Of a stretch of 51,984 nt of DNA, positions 18,568 to 26,138 are shown in pieces (within the stretch, counting starts at the first letter, position 1; every line of letters starts with the position of its first letter). The translations under genes and the position numbers were made by a program. The notes beneath the pieces were generated by a model, which was not told where the DNA came from, made no database searches, and saw only the letters and a list, made by a program, of their open reading frames with translations. This DNA comes from Phycisphaerales bacterium (lineage in GTDB: Bacteria > Planctomycetota > Phycisphaerae > Phycisphaerales > SM1A02), in the NCBI GenBank assembly GCA_020345805.1, contig CP070772.1, forward strand, positions 2,913,685 to 2,965,668, read 5' to 3'.

Positions 18568-20058
18568 GTGCCACAGTGTAAAACCACGTGCCTGATCGTC
18601 GGGGCCATGGCGATATCGGTCGCTTCATCTATCAACGCCGCTCCGGCCGCCGACTCGGACGCGACGCCGCCCACCGGCGATCCCAAGATAGAGTACGTGC
18701 CGGACGAGCTAATCATCGGATTCGACGATGTTCCCACCGAAGCCTCGCTTGATGCCCTGCGAACCCAGTTCCCGGCCATCATCCGGATGCGGGAGATCAA
18801 CCACGCGCCTCATCCGAAGAACGACCCCACCGGGGTGCATCCCCTGGCCATGGTCCGCGTGGCGAACCTGTCTCCGGGTTCGGATGTGCCGGGCCTGTCC
18901 GACTCGCTGAGCGCGATGCCGGGGATCGACTACGCCCACCCGAACTACATCATGCGCCCGGCGCTGGTGCCGAATGATCCGTTCTGGAACAGCCAGTACG
19001 GGCCGCAGATCGTCCAAGCCCCCACTGCCTGGGATACGACCACCGGCAGCGCGTCGATAGTGGTCGCGGTCGCCGACACCGGCATCAACTTCCAGCATCA
19101 GGACTTCCAGAACGGGATGATCTGGACCAATCCCGGCGAGATCCCCGGAAACGGGATCGACGACGACAACAACGGCTATATCGACGACGTGAACGGCTGG
19201 GACTGCCTCAACGATGACAACTACCCCTACGATACTGCCGGCCACGGCAGCCACGTGGCGGGCATCCTGGGTGCCCGGCTGAACAATGGACTCGGCATCG
19301 CGGGCATGGCCCAGGTTACCGTCATGCCGCTGCAGGTATTCAATCCCGGCGGAACCTGGGAAGCGATCACCGAGGCCATCTATTACGCCACCGACAACGG
19401 CGCAAAGGCCCTGAATTACAGCGGGGGCGGCTACGGCGGTACCGGTTCGCTTTCCAATGCCTGCCAGTATGCGTGGAGCAACGGCACGACGGTGGTCGCC
19501 GCCGCAGGCAACAACAACAGCTCCAGCCCCTTTTACCCCGCCGCCTACACGCCGGTACTGGCCATCTCCGGAACCGACAGCAACGACAACCGATACGGCA
19601 GCTCCAACTACGGCAACTGGATCGATGTCGCCGCACCGGGCGTGAACGTCTTCTCGTGCTGGTCAGGCGGCTCCTCGTCATACAACTACGCCACCGGGAC
19701 TTCGATGTCCAGCCCCCATGCATGCGGCCTCGTGGGACTGATGTACTCGGTGAATCCGAACCTGACTCCCCAGGAGGTGCGCAACCTGCTCCGCGACAAC
19801 GCCGACGATCTGGGCGCGGCCGGTTTCGACATCTACTTCGGTTACGGCCGGATCAACGCGGCAAACACCATCGCGGCCATCTCCACGCCCTGTCCGGGTG
19901 ATGCAAACGAAGATGACCTCGTGGACATCGACGATGTGTTCGCGGTTCTCGGTGCCTGGGGACCGTGCAATGATTGCCCGGAAGATGTGAACGACGACGG
20001 TGTAGTCGACATCGATGACATCTTCGACGTGCTCGCCAACTGGGGCCCTTGCGAGTGA
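18568..20058 (+). CDS. Secreted subtilisin-like serine protease with dockerin-like tail, paralogue 2
   Basis: 496 residues from a GTG preceded by AGAGGAGGA. It is colinear with the first copy with no gaps that I can see: Asp170 (VAVADTGINF), His226 (TAGHGSHVAG), Asn315 (AAAGNNNS) and Ser379 (ATGTSMSSPH) are all kept, so both copies should be active. Differences cluster in the signal peptide, in the propeptide (about 30-65) and in the loop before the catalytic serine (CWSGGSSSYNY against CGADGPYDYF). This suggests that specificity rather than chemistry has diverged. The dockerin-like tail (441-496) is almost identical to copy 1. A strong terminator follows 58 nt after the stop. Confidence 0.93.
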   Translation: MPQCKTTCLIVGAMAISVASSINAAPAADSDATPPTGDPKIEYVPDELIIGFDDVPTEASLDALRTQFPAIIRMREINHAPHPKNDPTGVHPLAMVRVANLSPGSDVPGLSDSLSAMPGIDYAHPNYIMRPALVPNDPFWNSQYGPQIVQAPTAWDTTTGSASIVVAVADTGINFQHQDFQNGMIWTNPGEIPGNGIDDDNNGYIDDVNGWDCLNDDNYPYDTAGHGSHVAGILGARLNNGLGIAGMAQVTVMPLQVFNPGGTWEAITEAIYYATDNGAKALNYSGGGYGGTGSLSNACQYAWSNGTTVVAAAGNNNSSSPFYPAAYTPVLAISGTDSNDNRYGSSNYGNWIDVAAPGVNVFSCWSGGSSSYNYATGTSMSSPHACGLVGLMYSVNPNLTPQEVRNLLRDNADDLGAAGFDIYFGYGRINAANTIAAISTPCPGDANEDDLVDIDDVFAVLGAWGPCNDCPEDVNDDGVVDIDDIFDVLANWGPCE

Positions 20059-20115
20059 GACAGCTTGCGAGTCGCATACCGCGAAGGCGAGCAGTTGAAA
20101 ACACAACGAAAGCAG

Positions 20116-20149
20116 AGGCGCGTCACTCGGTGACGCGCCTTTTTCTTTT
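20116..20149 (+). terminator. Strong rho-independent terminator after subtilase 2
   Basis: Perfect 11-bp stem AGGCGCGTCAC (20116-20126) with GTGACGCGCCT (20130-20140), loop TCG, followed by TTTTTCTTTT. The A-containing stretch on its left is too interrupted to make it a strong terminator for the converging transporter gene. Confidence 0.9.
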
Positions 20150-20181
20150 CTGCCTCGCGGGATCCGCTCGGCCGGTCGATC

Positions 20182-21834
20182 CTACTCCACGCCGTGCAGA
20201 AGACGTTTGAACAGCGGCGTGAGCACTAGGGCGACCGCCGCGGCGGCGAAGGAGGATATCACGAACATGAGGAAGAAGTCGCCGCGACCGCCGATGCGGA
20301 ACCAGCCGTACCAGAACAACTCCGTTTCGCCCTCCGCGATGCGATCCACATAGCCGGCCACGATGCCGCCGCCCAGATTTGCCACGAAATTCGAGAGGAA
20401 CCACAGACCCATCAGGAACGATACCCATTTCACCGGCGAGGCCTTGGTCACGAAGGAAAGGCCAGTGGGCGAGAGGCAAAGCTCACCCATCGTGTGCAGC
20501 AGGTAGGTCAGCGCAAGCACCCAGACACCGACTTTGGCGCCGCCCGCGCTCATCCCGCCTCCCGCGGTGACCACAAGATACCCGAAGCCCAGCAGGATCA
20601 GCCCGTAGGTGATCTTCAGCGACTGGGTGGGGTTCATGTTCCGTTTGCCCAGCTTGCCCCACATGATGCTGTACAACGGCGCCAGCAGCACGATCAGCAC
20701 CGGATTCACCGACTGGAACCACGCGACCGGCATCTCCCAGCCGAAGATCGACCGGTTTGTGTCATCGCGCGCAAACAGTGTCAAGCTCGAGCCGGCCTGC
20801 TCGAACGCCATCCAGAAGAAGGCGTTGAAGAACACGAAGCAGAGAATCGTGAAAACCGGTCCCCGGTCTTTCGATTCCTGGATTGCCAGGAACCAGACCA
20901 CAAGAACCAGGATTCCCAACAGCGATATCGCCAACAGAACGTACGGGTGCACCACCCCGGTCAGCCAGGTGTATCCCTCGCCGATCTTCCGGTGGCCACC
21001 GATATAGAAGAACGCGCCGAACAGGCCGGAGAGGATGATCGAACCGAGGAAGAACAGGAGCGCTTCGTTGCCGCTTTTTCCCACCGGCGGCAGGCCGATC
21101 CCCTTGAGATAGAACGGCCGGCTGAACAGGTAGACGATCAGTCCCAGGGCCATCCCGATGGCCGCGGCTCCGAAGCCCCAGTGCCAGCCCACGCGCTCTC
21201 CGAGCGTGCCGACTATGAACGGGCAGATCGCCGCCCCCACGTTGATGCCCATGTAGAAAATGGTGAACCCGCCGTCACGCCGCGGATCGTGCGGCTTATA
21301 CAGTTGCCCCACCATGACCGAAACACACGGCTTGAAGTGACCGGTCCCCAGCACGATCAGCGCAAGGCCCGCGATGAACGTCGCCATGCCCACATCATTC
21401 GTGGCCAGTGCCCCCAGCCCCGAGATCGCCAGGGTGATGTGCCCGAGCATGATGAGCCATGCTCCCACCAGCATCGAACGGTGTGTGCCGATCAGCCTGT
21501 CCGCGATGAACCCGCCGAAGATCGGGAAGAGATAGCACAGGCCCGTGTACCAGCCGTACGCCTGCCCACCCGCTTGCGTGGACCAGCCCCGCCCCGGCTC
21601 GGCGAACTCGGACGATTCCGCGGACCAGTTGAGAACGCCGGGTTCCAGGAGGTAGATCAGCAGGATCGCTCTCATGCCGTAGTAGCTGAAACGCTCCCAC
21701 ATCTCGACTATGAACAGGCACCACAGGCCGGCCGGCTGTCTCAGCCTGACCGGCTCCGGGGCCGGATCGAGCCCTCCTGGGGCGTATGGTGAGCTGCCTT
21801 CGTTCTCGGGGTTGCCGGGACTCGTATCTGACAT
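20182..21834 (-). CDS. POT/PTR2 family proton-dependent oligopeptide transporter
   Basis: 550 residues from the ATG at 21834 (MSDTSPGNPENEG, GAGG upstream); the frame extends 36 codons further without support. It is a major-facilitator protein of the POT family, which imports di- and tripeptides with protons. The sequence shows the POT-typical opening FIVEMWERFSYYGMRAIL in helix 1, the PTR2 signature TIFYMGINVGAAICPF, and about 12-14 hydrophobic helices, including long inserts usual in bacterial POTs. The first-helix ExxERFxYY motif, needed for proton coupling, is present (EMWERFSYYG). It converges on the second subtilase. Peptide uptake next to secreted proteases would make functional sense, though this is inference from adjacency. 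Confidence 0.93.
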   Translation of the reverse strand: MSDTSPGNPENEGSSPYAPGGLDPAPEPVRLRQPAGLWCLFIVEMWERFSYYGMRAILLIYLLEPGVLNWSAESSEFAEPGRGWSTQAGGQAYGWYTGLCYLFPIFGGFIADRLIGTHRSMLVGAWLIMLGHITLAISGLGALATNDVGMATFIAGLALIVLGTGHFKPCVSVMVGQLYKPHDPRRDGGFTIFYMGINVGAAICPFIVGTLGERVGWHWGFGAAAIGMALGLIVYLFSRPFYLKGIGLPPVGKSGNEALLFFLGSIILSGLFGAFFYIGGHRKIGEGYTWLTGVVHPYVLLAISLLGILVLVVWFLAIQESKDRGPVFTILCFVFFNAFFWMAFEQAGSSLTLFARDDTNRSIFGWEMPVAWFQSVNPVLIVLLAPLYSIMWGKLGKRNMNPTQSLKITYGLILLGFGYLVVTAGGGMSAGGAKVGVWVLALTYLLHTMGELCLSPTGLSFVTKASPVKWVSFLMGLWFLSNFVANLGGGIVAGYVDRIAEGETELFWYGWFRIGGRGDFFLMFVISSFAAAAVALVLTPLFKRLLHGVE

Positions 21835-22144
21835 GATCAAACCTCGTGGGGGCCGCGGGCGGTGATTCCGTAGAGCATAACCGATCGGCACCGGATGGTT
21901 GCGGTTCGACCCATGCCCTCGATCGGCACCCTTCCGCTTCACGATCGCCTCAGAACCGGCCTGACGTCACTATCGCGGACCATCCCGCTGTCTTCGTCAC
22001 CGGCGACCACTACAATCGGCCGCCGCTCGCCTGTCGCTCCCTGGAGCTCCACCCCTGAAGGACCACCCGCCCATTCAGATCAGAGACCGGACTCGACCCG
22101 GAGTCCCCCTCACCGCGCCGGCGGAAGCGAACCGCAGCGATCGG
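21835..22144. other. 310-nt region between divergent POT and moaA genes
   Basis: No separate gene is seen. The moaA frame remains open upstream to at least 22055 (CTG, with GGAG about 12 nt before it), so some of this may be coding if translation starts earlier than the TTG at 22145. Promoters for both genes must lie here, but no clear hexamers stood out. Confidence 0.4.
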
Positions 22145-23128
22145 TTGACGGATTCGCAGGGCCGGACGGTCCGCGACCTGCGGCTCAGCGTCACCGATCG
22201 CTGCAACTACCGCTGCGTGTACTGCATGCATGCCGGCCTCCAGTACATGCCCGGCAGGCACTTGCTGAGCCTGAACGAGTACCTCAGAGTCGCGCGGGTC
22301 TGTGCTTCGCTGGGCATCGAGAAGATCCGCATCACCGGCGGCGAGCCGACACTCTACCCGCAACTCGATGAACTCATCCGCGAACTGGGCAGACTGCCGG
22401 TCAAAGACATCGCCATGACCACCAACGGCTCCCGGCTTGAGGAAGGGGCCCTGGTCCGCTGGCGAGATCGGGGGCTGAAGCGGCTTACGCTCAGCCTCAA
22501 CAGCCTCCGCCCGGAGCGCATGACATCCATCACCCGCTCCGAAAGTTCTCCGCAGACCGTCATCAACGCCATCGGTCTGGCCCGCCAACTGGGCTACCAC
22601 CCCATCAAGGTCAACTGTGTGGTTCGGCGGGGCATGAACGAGGATGAGATCGCCGATTTCGCGCATCTCGCCCGCGAGCACGGCATCGAGGTGCGGCTGA
22701 TCGAGTTCATGCCGTTGGATTCCGAGCGCCGCTGGTCGCCAGAGGAGGTGGTTCCAGCCGACGAGATGATCCGCCTACTCAGGCAGCACTACGAGCTGAT
22801 CCCAATCGAAGCAGACGATCCACACGGCAAGGCGGTAACGTTCCACTTCGCCGACGATTCACCCGGCCGGATCGGCATCATCGCCTCCGTGACCAGGCCG
22901 TTCTGCGGCGATTGCAATCGCCTTCGCATTACCGCCGACGGCAGGATCCGCCCCTGCCTCTTCAGCGATCGGGAGTGGGACCTGCGCCCCATCCTGCGCA
23001 ACGGCGCCGACGACGAGCGGCTCCGGCGGGTGATCATCGACGCGGCTTGGGCCAAACCAGCAGGCCACGAAATCAACAGCCCCTCCTTCACCCCGCCGGA
23101 CCGCACCATGTCCGCAATCGGCGGCTGA
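22145..23128 (+). CDS. moaA: GTP 3',8-cyclase MoaA (molybdenum cofactor biosynthesis)
   Basis: Radical SAM enzyme making 3',8-cyclo-H2-GTP, the first step of molybdopterin synthesis. The N-terminal SAM cluster is CNYRCVYC (Cys20, 24, 27). The GGEP motif is in KIRITGGEPTLYP. The second, GTP-binding 4Fe-4S site has the C-x2-C-x13-C pattern (CGDCNRLRITADGRIRPC). The C-terminus ends in the Gly-Gly required for activity (MSAIGG). Length is typical (327). The start is uncertain: TTG at 22145 matches the usual LxDxxGR beginning, but no ATG or ribosome-binding site is close, and an in-frame CTG lies at 22055. No other molybdenum cofactor gene is in the window. Confidence 0.92.
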   Translation: MTDSQGRTVRDLRLSVTDRCNYRCVYCMHAGLQYMPGRHLLSLNEYLRVARVCASLGIEKIRITGGEPTLYPQLDELIRELGRLPVKDIAMTTNGSRLEEGALVRWRDRGLKRLTLSLNSLRPERMTSITRSESSPQTVINAIGLARQLGYHPIKVNCVVRRGMNEDEIADFAHLAREHGIEVRLIEFMPLDSERRWSPEEVVPADEMIRLLRQHYELIPIEADDPHGKAVTFHFADDSPGRIGIIASVTRPFCGDCNRLRITADGRIRPCLFSDREWDLRPILRNGADDERLRRVIIDAAWAKPAGHEINSPSFTPPDRTMSAIGG

Positions 23129-23338
23129 TGCGGATTGTGAATACCTAATATAACGCTAACAACGCTGCATCCCCGGAGCGGCGATCAACGCTCTACTCTT
23201 CGGCCCTTCAGGAAGTGGGGCTTTTTCCCCCCTTTGCCGATCCACATTGGCCCGATGATGAGATAATCCACAATGCCCCCGGTCAGCAGGTGCTTATTCT
23301 CCGGGGATCTCCGCTGCGGGGTTTGAAGGAGGCCTGTG

Positions 23339-24811
23339 ATGCAACGGACACGGTTTCTGCGTCACTTCGGATTCCTGTCAGTGATCCTCGCGGCCTGCCT
23401 GGTGCCGGCCGCCTTCGCCGCCGAGGTGGATGTCGCCCAGGCAATCGAGGACCGTGAGAAGAGGGCGGCGGCCTCCGCGGAGTTCGTGTACCGGCTGGGC
23501 CTCGCCCGCGCCCAGGCCCGCAAGCTCATCCCCGTCCTCGAAGAGGCCGCCGCCATCCACATCCAGTCCTATGAGGCCGAAGCGGCCCTCCTGCCCAGAC
23601 TGATCGACGCCTACACCGATTTCCTGCAAGAGGACAGGCTCGACAAGGGCTTCAGCCCGCCCGTGGAGCGCCGGGCCGGCCGCCTTCACCAACAAGAGAT
23701 CTACGGCCCGGAAGGGCGGACCAGGCAGCTCATGGCGCTCGAGAAGAAAGCCTCGGCGATTCTTAAACCCGACCAGCGAGACTTCGCCGAGGGTTTCAAA
23801 CCGGGAAAGCCGTACGTCAAGCCAAAGAAGAAGCGTACCCGTGACCCGCTGGTCGCAAAACGCAAAGAACTTGAAGAGCTCAACCGCGACAAGCGCCCGC
23901 GCCTGGGACGCCTTGGAAAGCTCCTGCTCCACCCCGGCGCGTATCCCGGCATATGTGCCAAGGCGCGCAGCGATGCCCCGGAAGTCCTCCAGCGCGCCGC
24001 ACGCATCTGCGCCAACGGCACCGACGAATGCCCGATCATCCGGCGCGACGCCATGCGACTTCAGGTCCGGCAGATCCGCAGCGAGATCAACAACTGGAAC
24101 CTCATCAACGGCCTGCACTTCGAGCTCGATCAGATACGGCAGATCACGGAGGTCTATGACCGGGCGGTCGCGGACGTGAAGCTCGCCACCGGCCGGACGG
24201 ATCCGTGCAATCTCCTCGATCAGGATGCGGTGAATGAACTGGAGGGAATCGTCAGCCAGATCCTCACGCCCGGTCAGATGGAAGTCATCGATATCTACAA
24301 GCCCTGCCTCATCCCGCCCAAGAACCTCAAGAGCCCGGTGCGGGTCGGCCAGGCCGGCGATTCCTCTCGCATGATTCATCTTCTCGAGCGGGCCCGGAAC
24401 GTCCCGCAAGACCGGCTCGCCGATCTCGCCGAGCAGGTCATCGAGGGTGAAACCAGACACTACGGCAAGCTCGCGGACGATGATCGTCTCCGCCGCAAAC
24501 GCCTGCTTGTCAATGTTGCCCGCCGGGCCCGGGCGATGAACGACACGGAGTTTGAGCTGAACAAGGAGGATCTCGCCACCCTCATCGAGCGGGAAGACCG
24601 TTCGCTCACCCTGCGCGGCGAGATCGACGACATCGTTCAGTACCGCGGCCGGGCCGGCCTTGTTGCCCGATTCATCGTCAACGATGAGTTCATGAGTCAG
24701 CTCAAGTACCGCGGGCAGCAGCTCGCCGACGGCATCGAGCAGAAGCAGGCCAACCTCGCGGAAGGCCCGCAGGCGGAGAACTGCGACAAGGGATGCGCGA
24801 TCAAGGAGTAG
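23339..24811 (+). CDS. Unrecognised secreted, helical, charged protein upstream of a radical SAM gene
   Basis: 490 residues from the ATG at 23339 (GGAGG about 8 nt upstream; a GTG directly before it is also possible). The signal peptide is about residues 1-28 (FLSVILAACLVPAAFAA). The mature protein is strongly charged and almost entirely helical by composition. It has a Lys/Arg-rich stretch near residue 160 (KPKKKRTRDPLVAKRKELEE), a central segment LTPGQMEVIDIYKPCLIPPK followed by LKSPVRVGQA, and a Cys pair near the end (NCDKGC). There are no CxxCH heme motifs and no catalytic signature I know. The stop codon is 2 nt before the radical SAM GTG, and the shared AAGGAG sits inside its last codons. 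The two are therefore co-translated and probably partners. LTPGQ/LTPEQ-type segments occur in Spy/CpxP-like periplasmic proteins, but that resemblance is weak. Confidence 0.7.
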   Translation: MQRTRFLRHFGFLSVILAACLVPAAFAAEVDVAQAIEDREKRAAASAEFVYRLGLARAQARKLIPVLEEAAAIHIQSYEAEAALLPRLIDAYTDFLQEDRLDKGFSPPVERRAGRLHQQEIYGPEGRTRQLMALEKKASAILKPDQRDFAEGFKPGKPYVKPKKKRTRDPLVAKRKELEELNRDKRPRLGRLGKLLLHPGAYPGICAKARSDAPEVLQRAARICANGTDECPIIRRDAMRLQVRQIRSEINNWNLINGLHFELDQIRQITEVYDRAVADVKLATGRTDPCNLLDQDAVNELEGIVSQILTPGQMEVIDIYKPCLIPPKNLKSPVRVGQAGDSSRMIHLLERARNVPQDRLADLAEQVIEGETRHYGKLADDDRLRRKRLLVNVARRARAMNDTEFELNKEDLATLIEREDRSLTLRGEIDDIVQYRGRAGLVARFIVNDEFMSQLKYRGQQLADGIEQKQANLAEGPQAENCDKGCAIKE

Positions 24812-24813
24812 AG

Positions 24814-25989
24814 GTGCCGTCACCCATGGATCTGCCCCAGATCGACAGACGGTCCTTCCTCGCCGCACTCGGTCATTGCGCCGGCGGCGCTTGTTTCGCC
24901 TGTGCGTTGAGCCGCTTCGACTACTCCGCTGCCGCGACCGGCGATGACGACATCGCCATCGCCACCGGCCTCGATGCGAAACGACAAATCGATTTCTACA
25001 CCCAACTGCCGGACAATCACATACAGTGCTTCGTCTGCCCGCTCGACTGCAATCTCGCCGACGGCGAGACCTGCTTCTGCCGCACCCGCACCAACGTGGG
25101 CGGCAAGCTCTATACCCGCGGCTACAACAACCCCTGCATTATCAGGGTCGATCCGATCGAGAAACTGCCCCTCACCCACTTTCGCCCCGGCAGCGAGACG
25201 CTCACCCTCTCCGTGGGCGGCTGCAACGTGCGATGCCTTTACTGCCAGAACTGGCAGCAGTCCCAGTCCAAGCCCGATGAACTGAAATACTTCCCGCTCA
25301 CGCCAAAACAGGCGGTGGCCGCGGCGAAGAAGAAGAACATCAGAACCATCGCCTTCACCTACACCGAAACCGTGGCCTGGCTGGAATGGGCCCATGACGT
25401 GGCGGTTGAAGCAAAGAAGGCGGGGATCAGCGTCGTCGTCGCCACCTCGGCTTATATCAAGACCGAGCCGCTTCTTGACTTCGCGCAGTACGTCGATGGT
25501 TTCGTCGTCGGCCTCAAGGGATTCACCGAGGATTTCTACAAGCGCATTCTCGGCATCCAGCTCGCGCCGGTGCTGGAGGCGATCAAGACCGTGCGCTACA
25601 AGACCGACTCCTGGCTGGAGCTGGTCAATCTGGTGGTGCCCGGCTACAACGACTCATCGGTGGAGGTGCAGTCGATGGTGCAGTGGGTGCACGAGGAGCT
25701 GGGCGACGGTGTGCCGCTGCATTTCTCACGCTTCGTGCCCATGTACCGCCTGGCCAACGTACCCCGCACACCCGCCCAGACCCTTGAGAAGGCTCGCTCG
25801 GGTGCGCTAAGGGCGGGGCTGAAGCACGTCTATATCGGCAACCTCGCCCCGCACGATGGCAACAACACCTATTGCCCCAAGTGCGGCTGCCCTGTAATCG
25901 AGCGCCTCGGCTTCAAGATTCTCAAGGATACGCTGCGTCGTGGCATGTGCCCGCAATGCAAGACCAAGCTGCCCGGCGTGTGGACGTAG
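24814..25989 (+). CDS. amrS: AmmeMemoRadiSam-type radical SAM enzyme with twin-arginine-like N-terminus
   Basis: 391 residues from a GTG with AAGGAG 5 nt upstream (ATG codons at 24793 and 24826 are alternatives). An N-terminal Tat-like signal RRSFLAALG is followed by a Cys-rich hydrophobic stretch. A Cys-rich leader domain follows (Cys72, 75, 79, 87, 89; CFVCPLDCN, CFCR). The radical SAM cluster is CNVRCLYC (Cys137, 141, 144). The C-terminus is a zinc-ribbon-like CPKC ... CPQCKTKLPGVW. The layout matches AmrS of the AmmeMemoRadiSam system, whose usual partners AMMECR1 and Memo (AmrA, AmrB) are absent from this window. A putative export signal on a radical SAM enzyme is unexpected, since SAM and reductant are cytosolic. 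The N-terminus may instead be an anchor. Confidence 0.85.
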   Translation: MPSPMDLPQIDRRSFLAALGHCAGGACFACALSRFDYSAAATGDDDIAIATGLDAKRQIDFYTQLPDNHIQCFVCPLDCNLADGETCFCRTRTNVGGKLYTRGYNNPCIIRVDPIEKLPLTHFRPGSETLTLSVGGCNVRCLYCQNWQQSQSKPDELKYFPLTPKQAVAAAKKKNIRTIAFTYTETVAWLEWAHDVAVEAKKAGISVVVATSAYIKTEPLLDFAQYVDGFVVGLKGFTEDFYKRILGIQLAPVLEAIKTVRYKTDSWLELVNLVVPGYNDSSVEVQSMVQWVHEELGDGVPLHFSRFVPMYRLANVPRTPAQTLEKARSGALRAGLKHVYIGNLAPHDGNNTYCPKCGCPVIERLGFKILKDTLRRGMCPQCKTKLPGVWT

Positions 25990-26059
25990 ACGGTTCGTGG
26001 TTATCGGGGGCGCGATACTGCGTCGTGCCGGAAGTGGAGCGTTTCTTGCGCATCAAGGT

Positions 26060-26085
26060 CCCGGCAAAGCTTTGCCGGGGCTTTC
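26060..26085 (+). terminator. Palindromic hairpin between radical SAM and MFS/spermidine-synthase genes
   Basis: CCCGGCAAAG (26060-26069) is directly followed by its complement CTTTGCCGGG (26070-26079), then GCTTTC. The hairpin shares the GCCGGGGCTTT end with other terminators in this window, but its T run is short. It may be an attenuator that lowers expression of the next gene instead of a full stop. Confidence 0.5.
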
Positions 26086-26138
26086 GCCTCCGCACTTGCC
26101 ATGCACCGTGAAAACTGCGATCGTGCACCGCGCCTGCC

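Noticed and set aside
20494..21792. 432-codon plus-strand frame opposite the POT transporter
   Set aside because: His/Gln/Arg-rich, no signal or family features; transporter on the other strand is unambiguous.
23378..24868. 496-codon minus-strand frame opposite the secreted helical protein
   Set aside because: The plus-strand gene has a signal peptide, good ribosome-binding site and coupling to the radical SAM gene; the minus frame has none.
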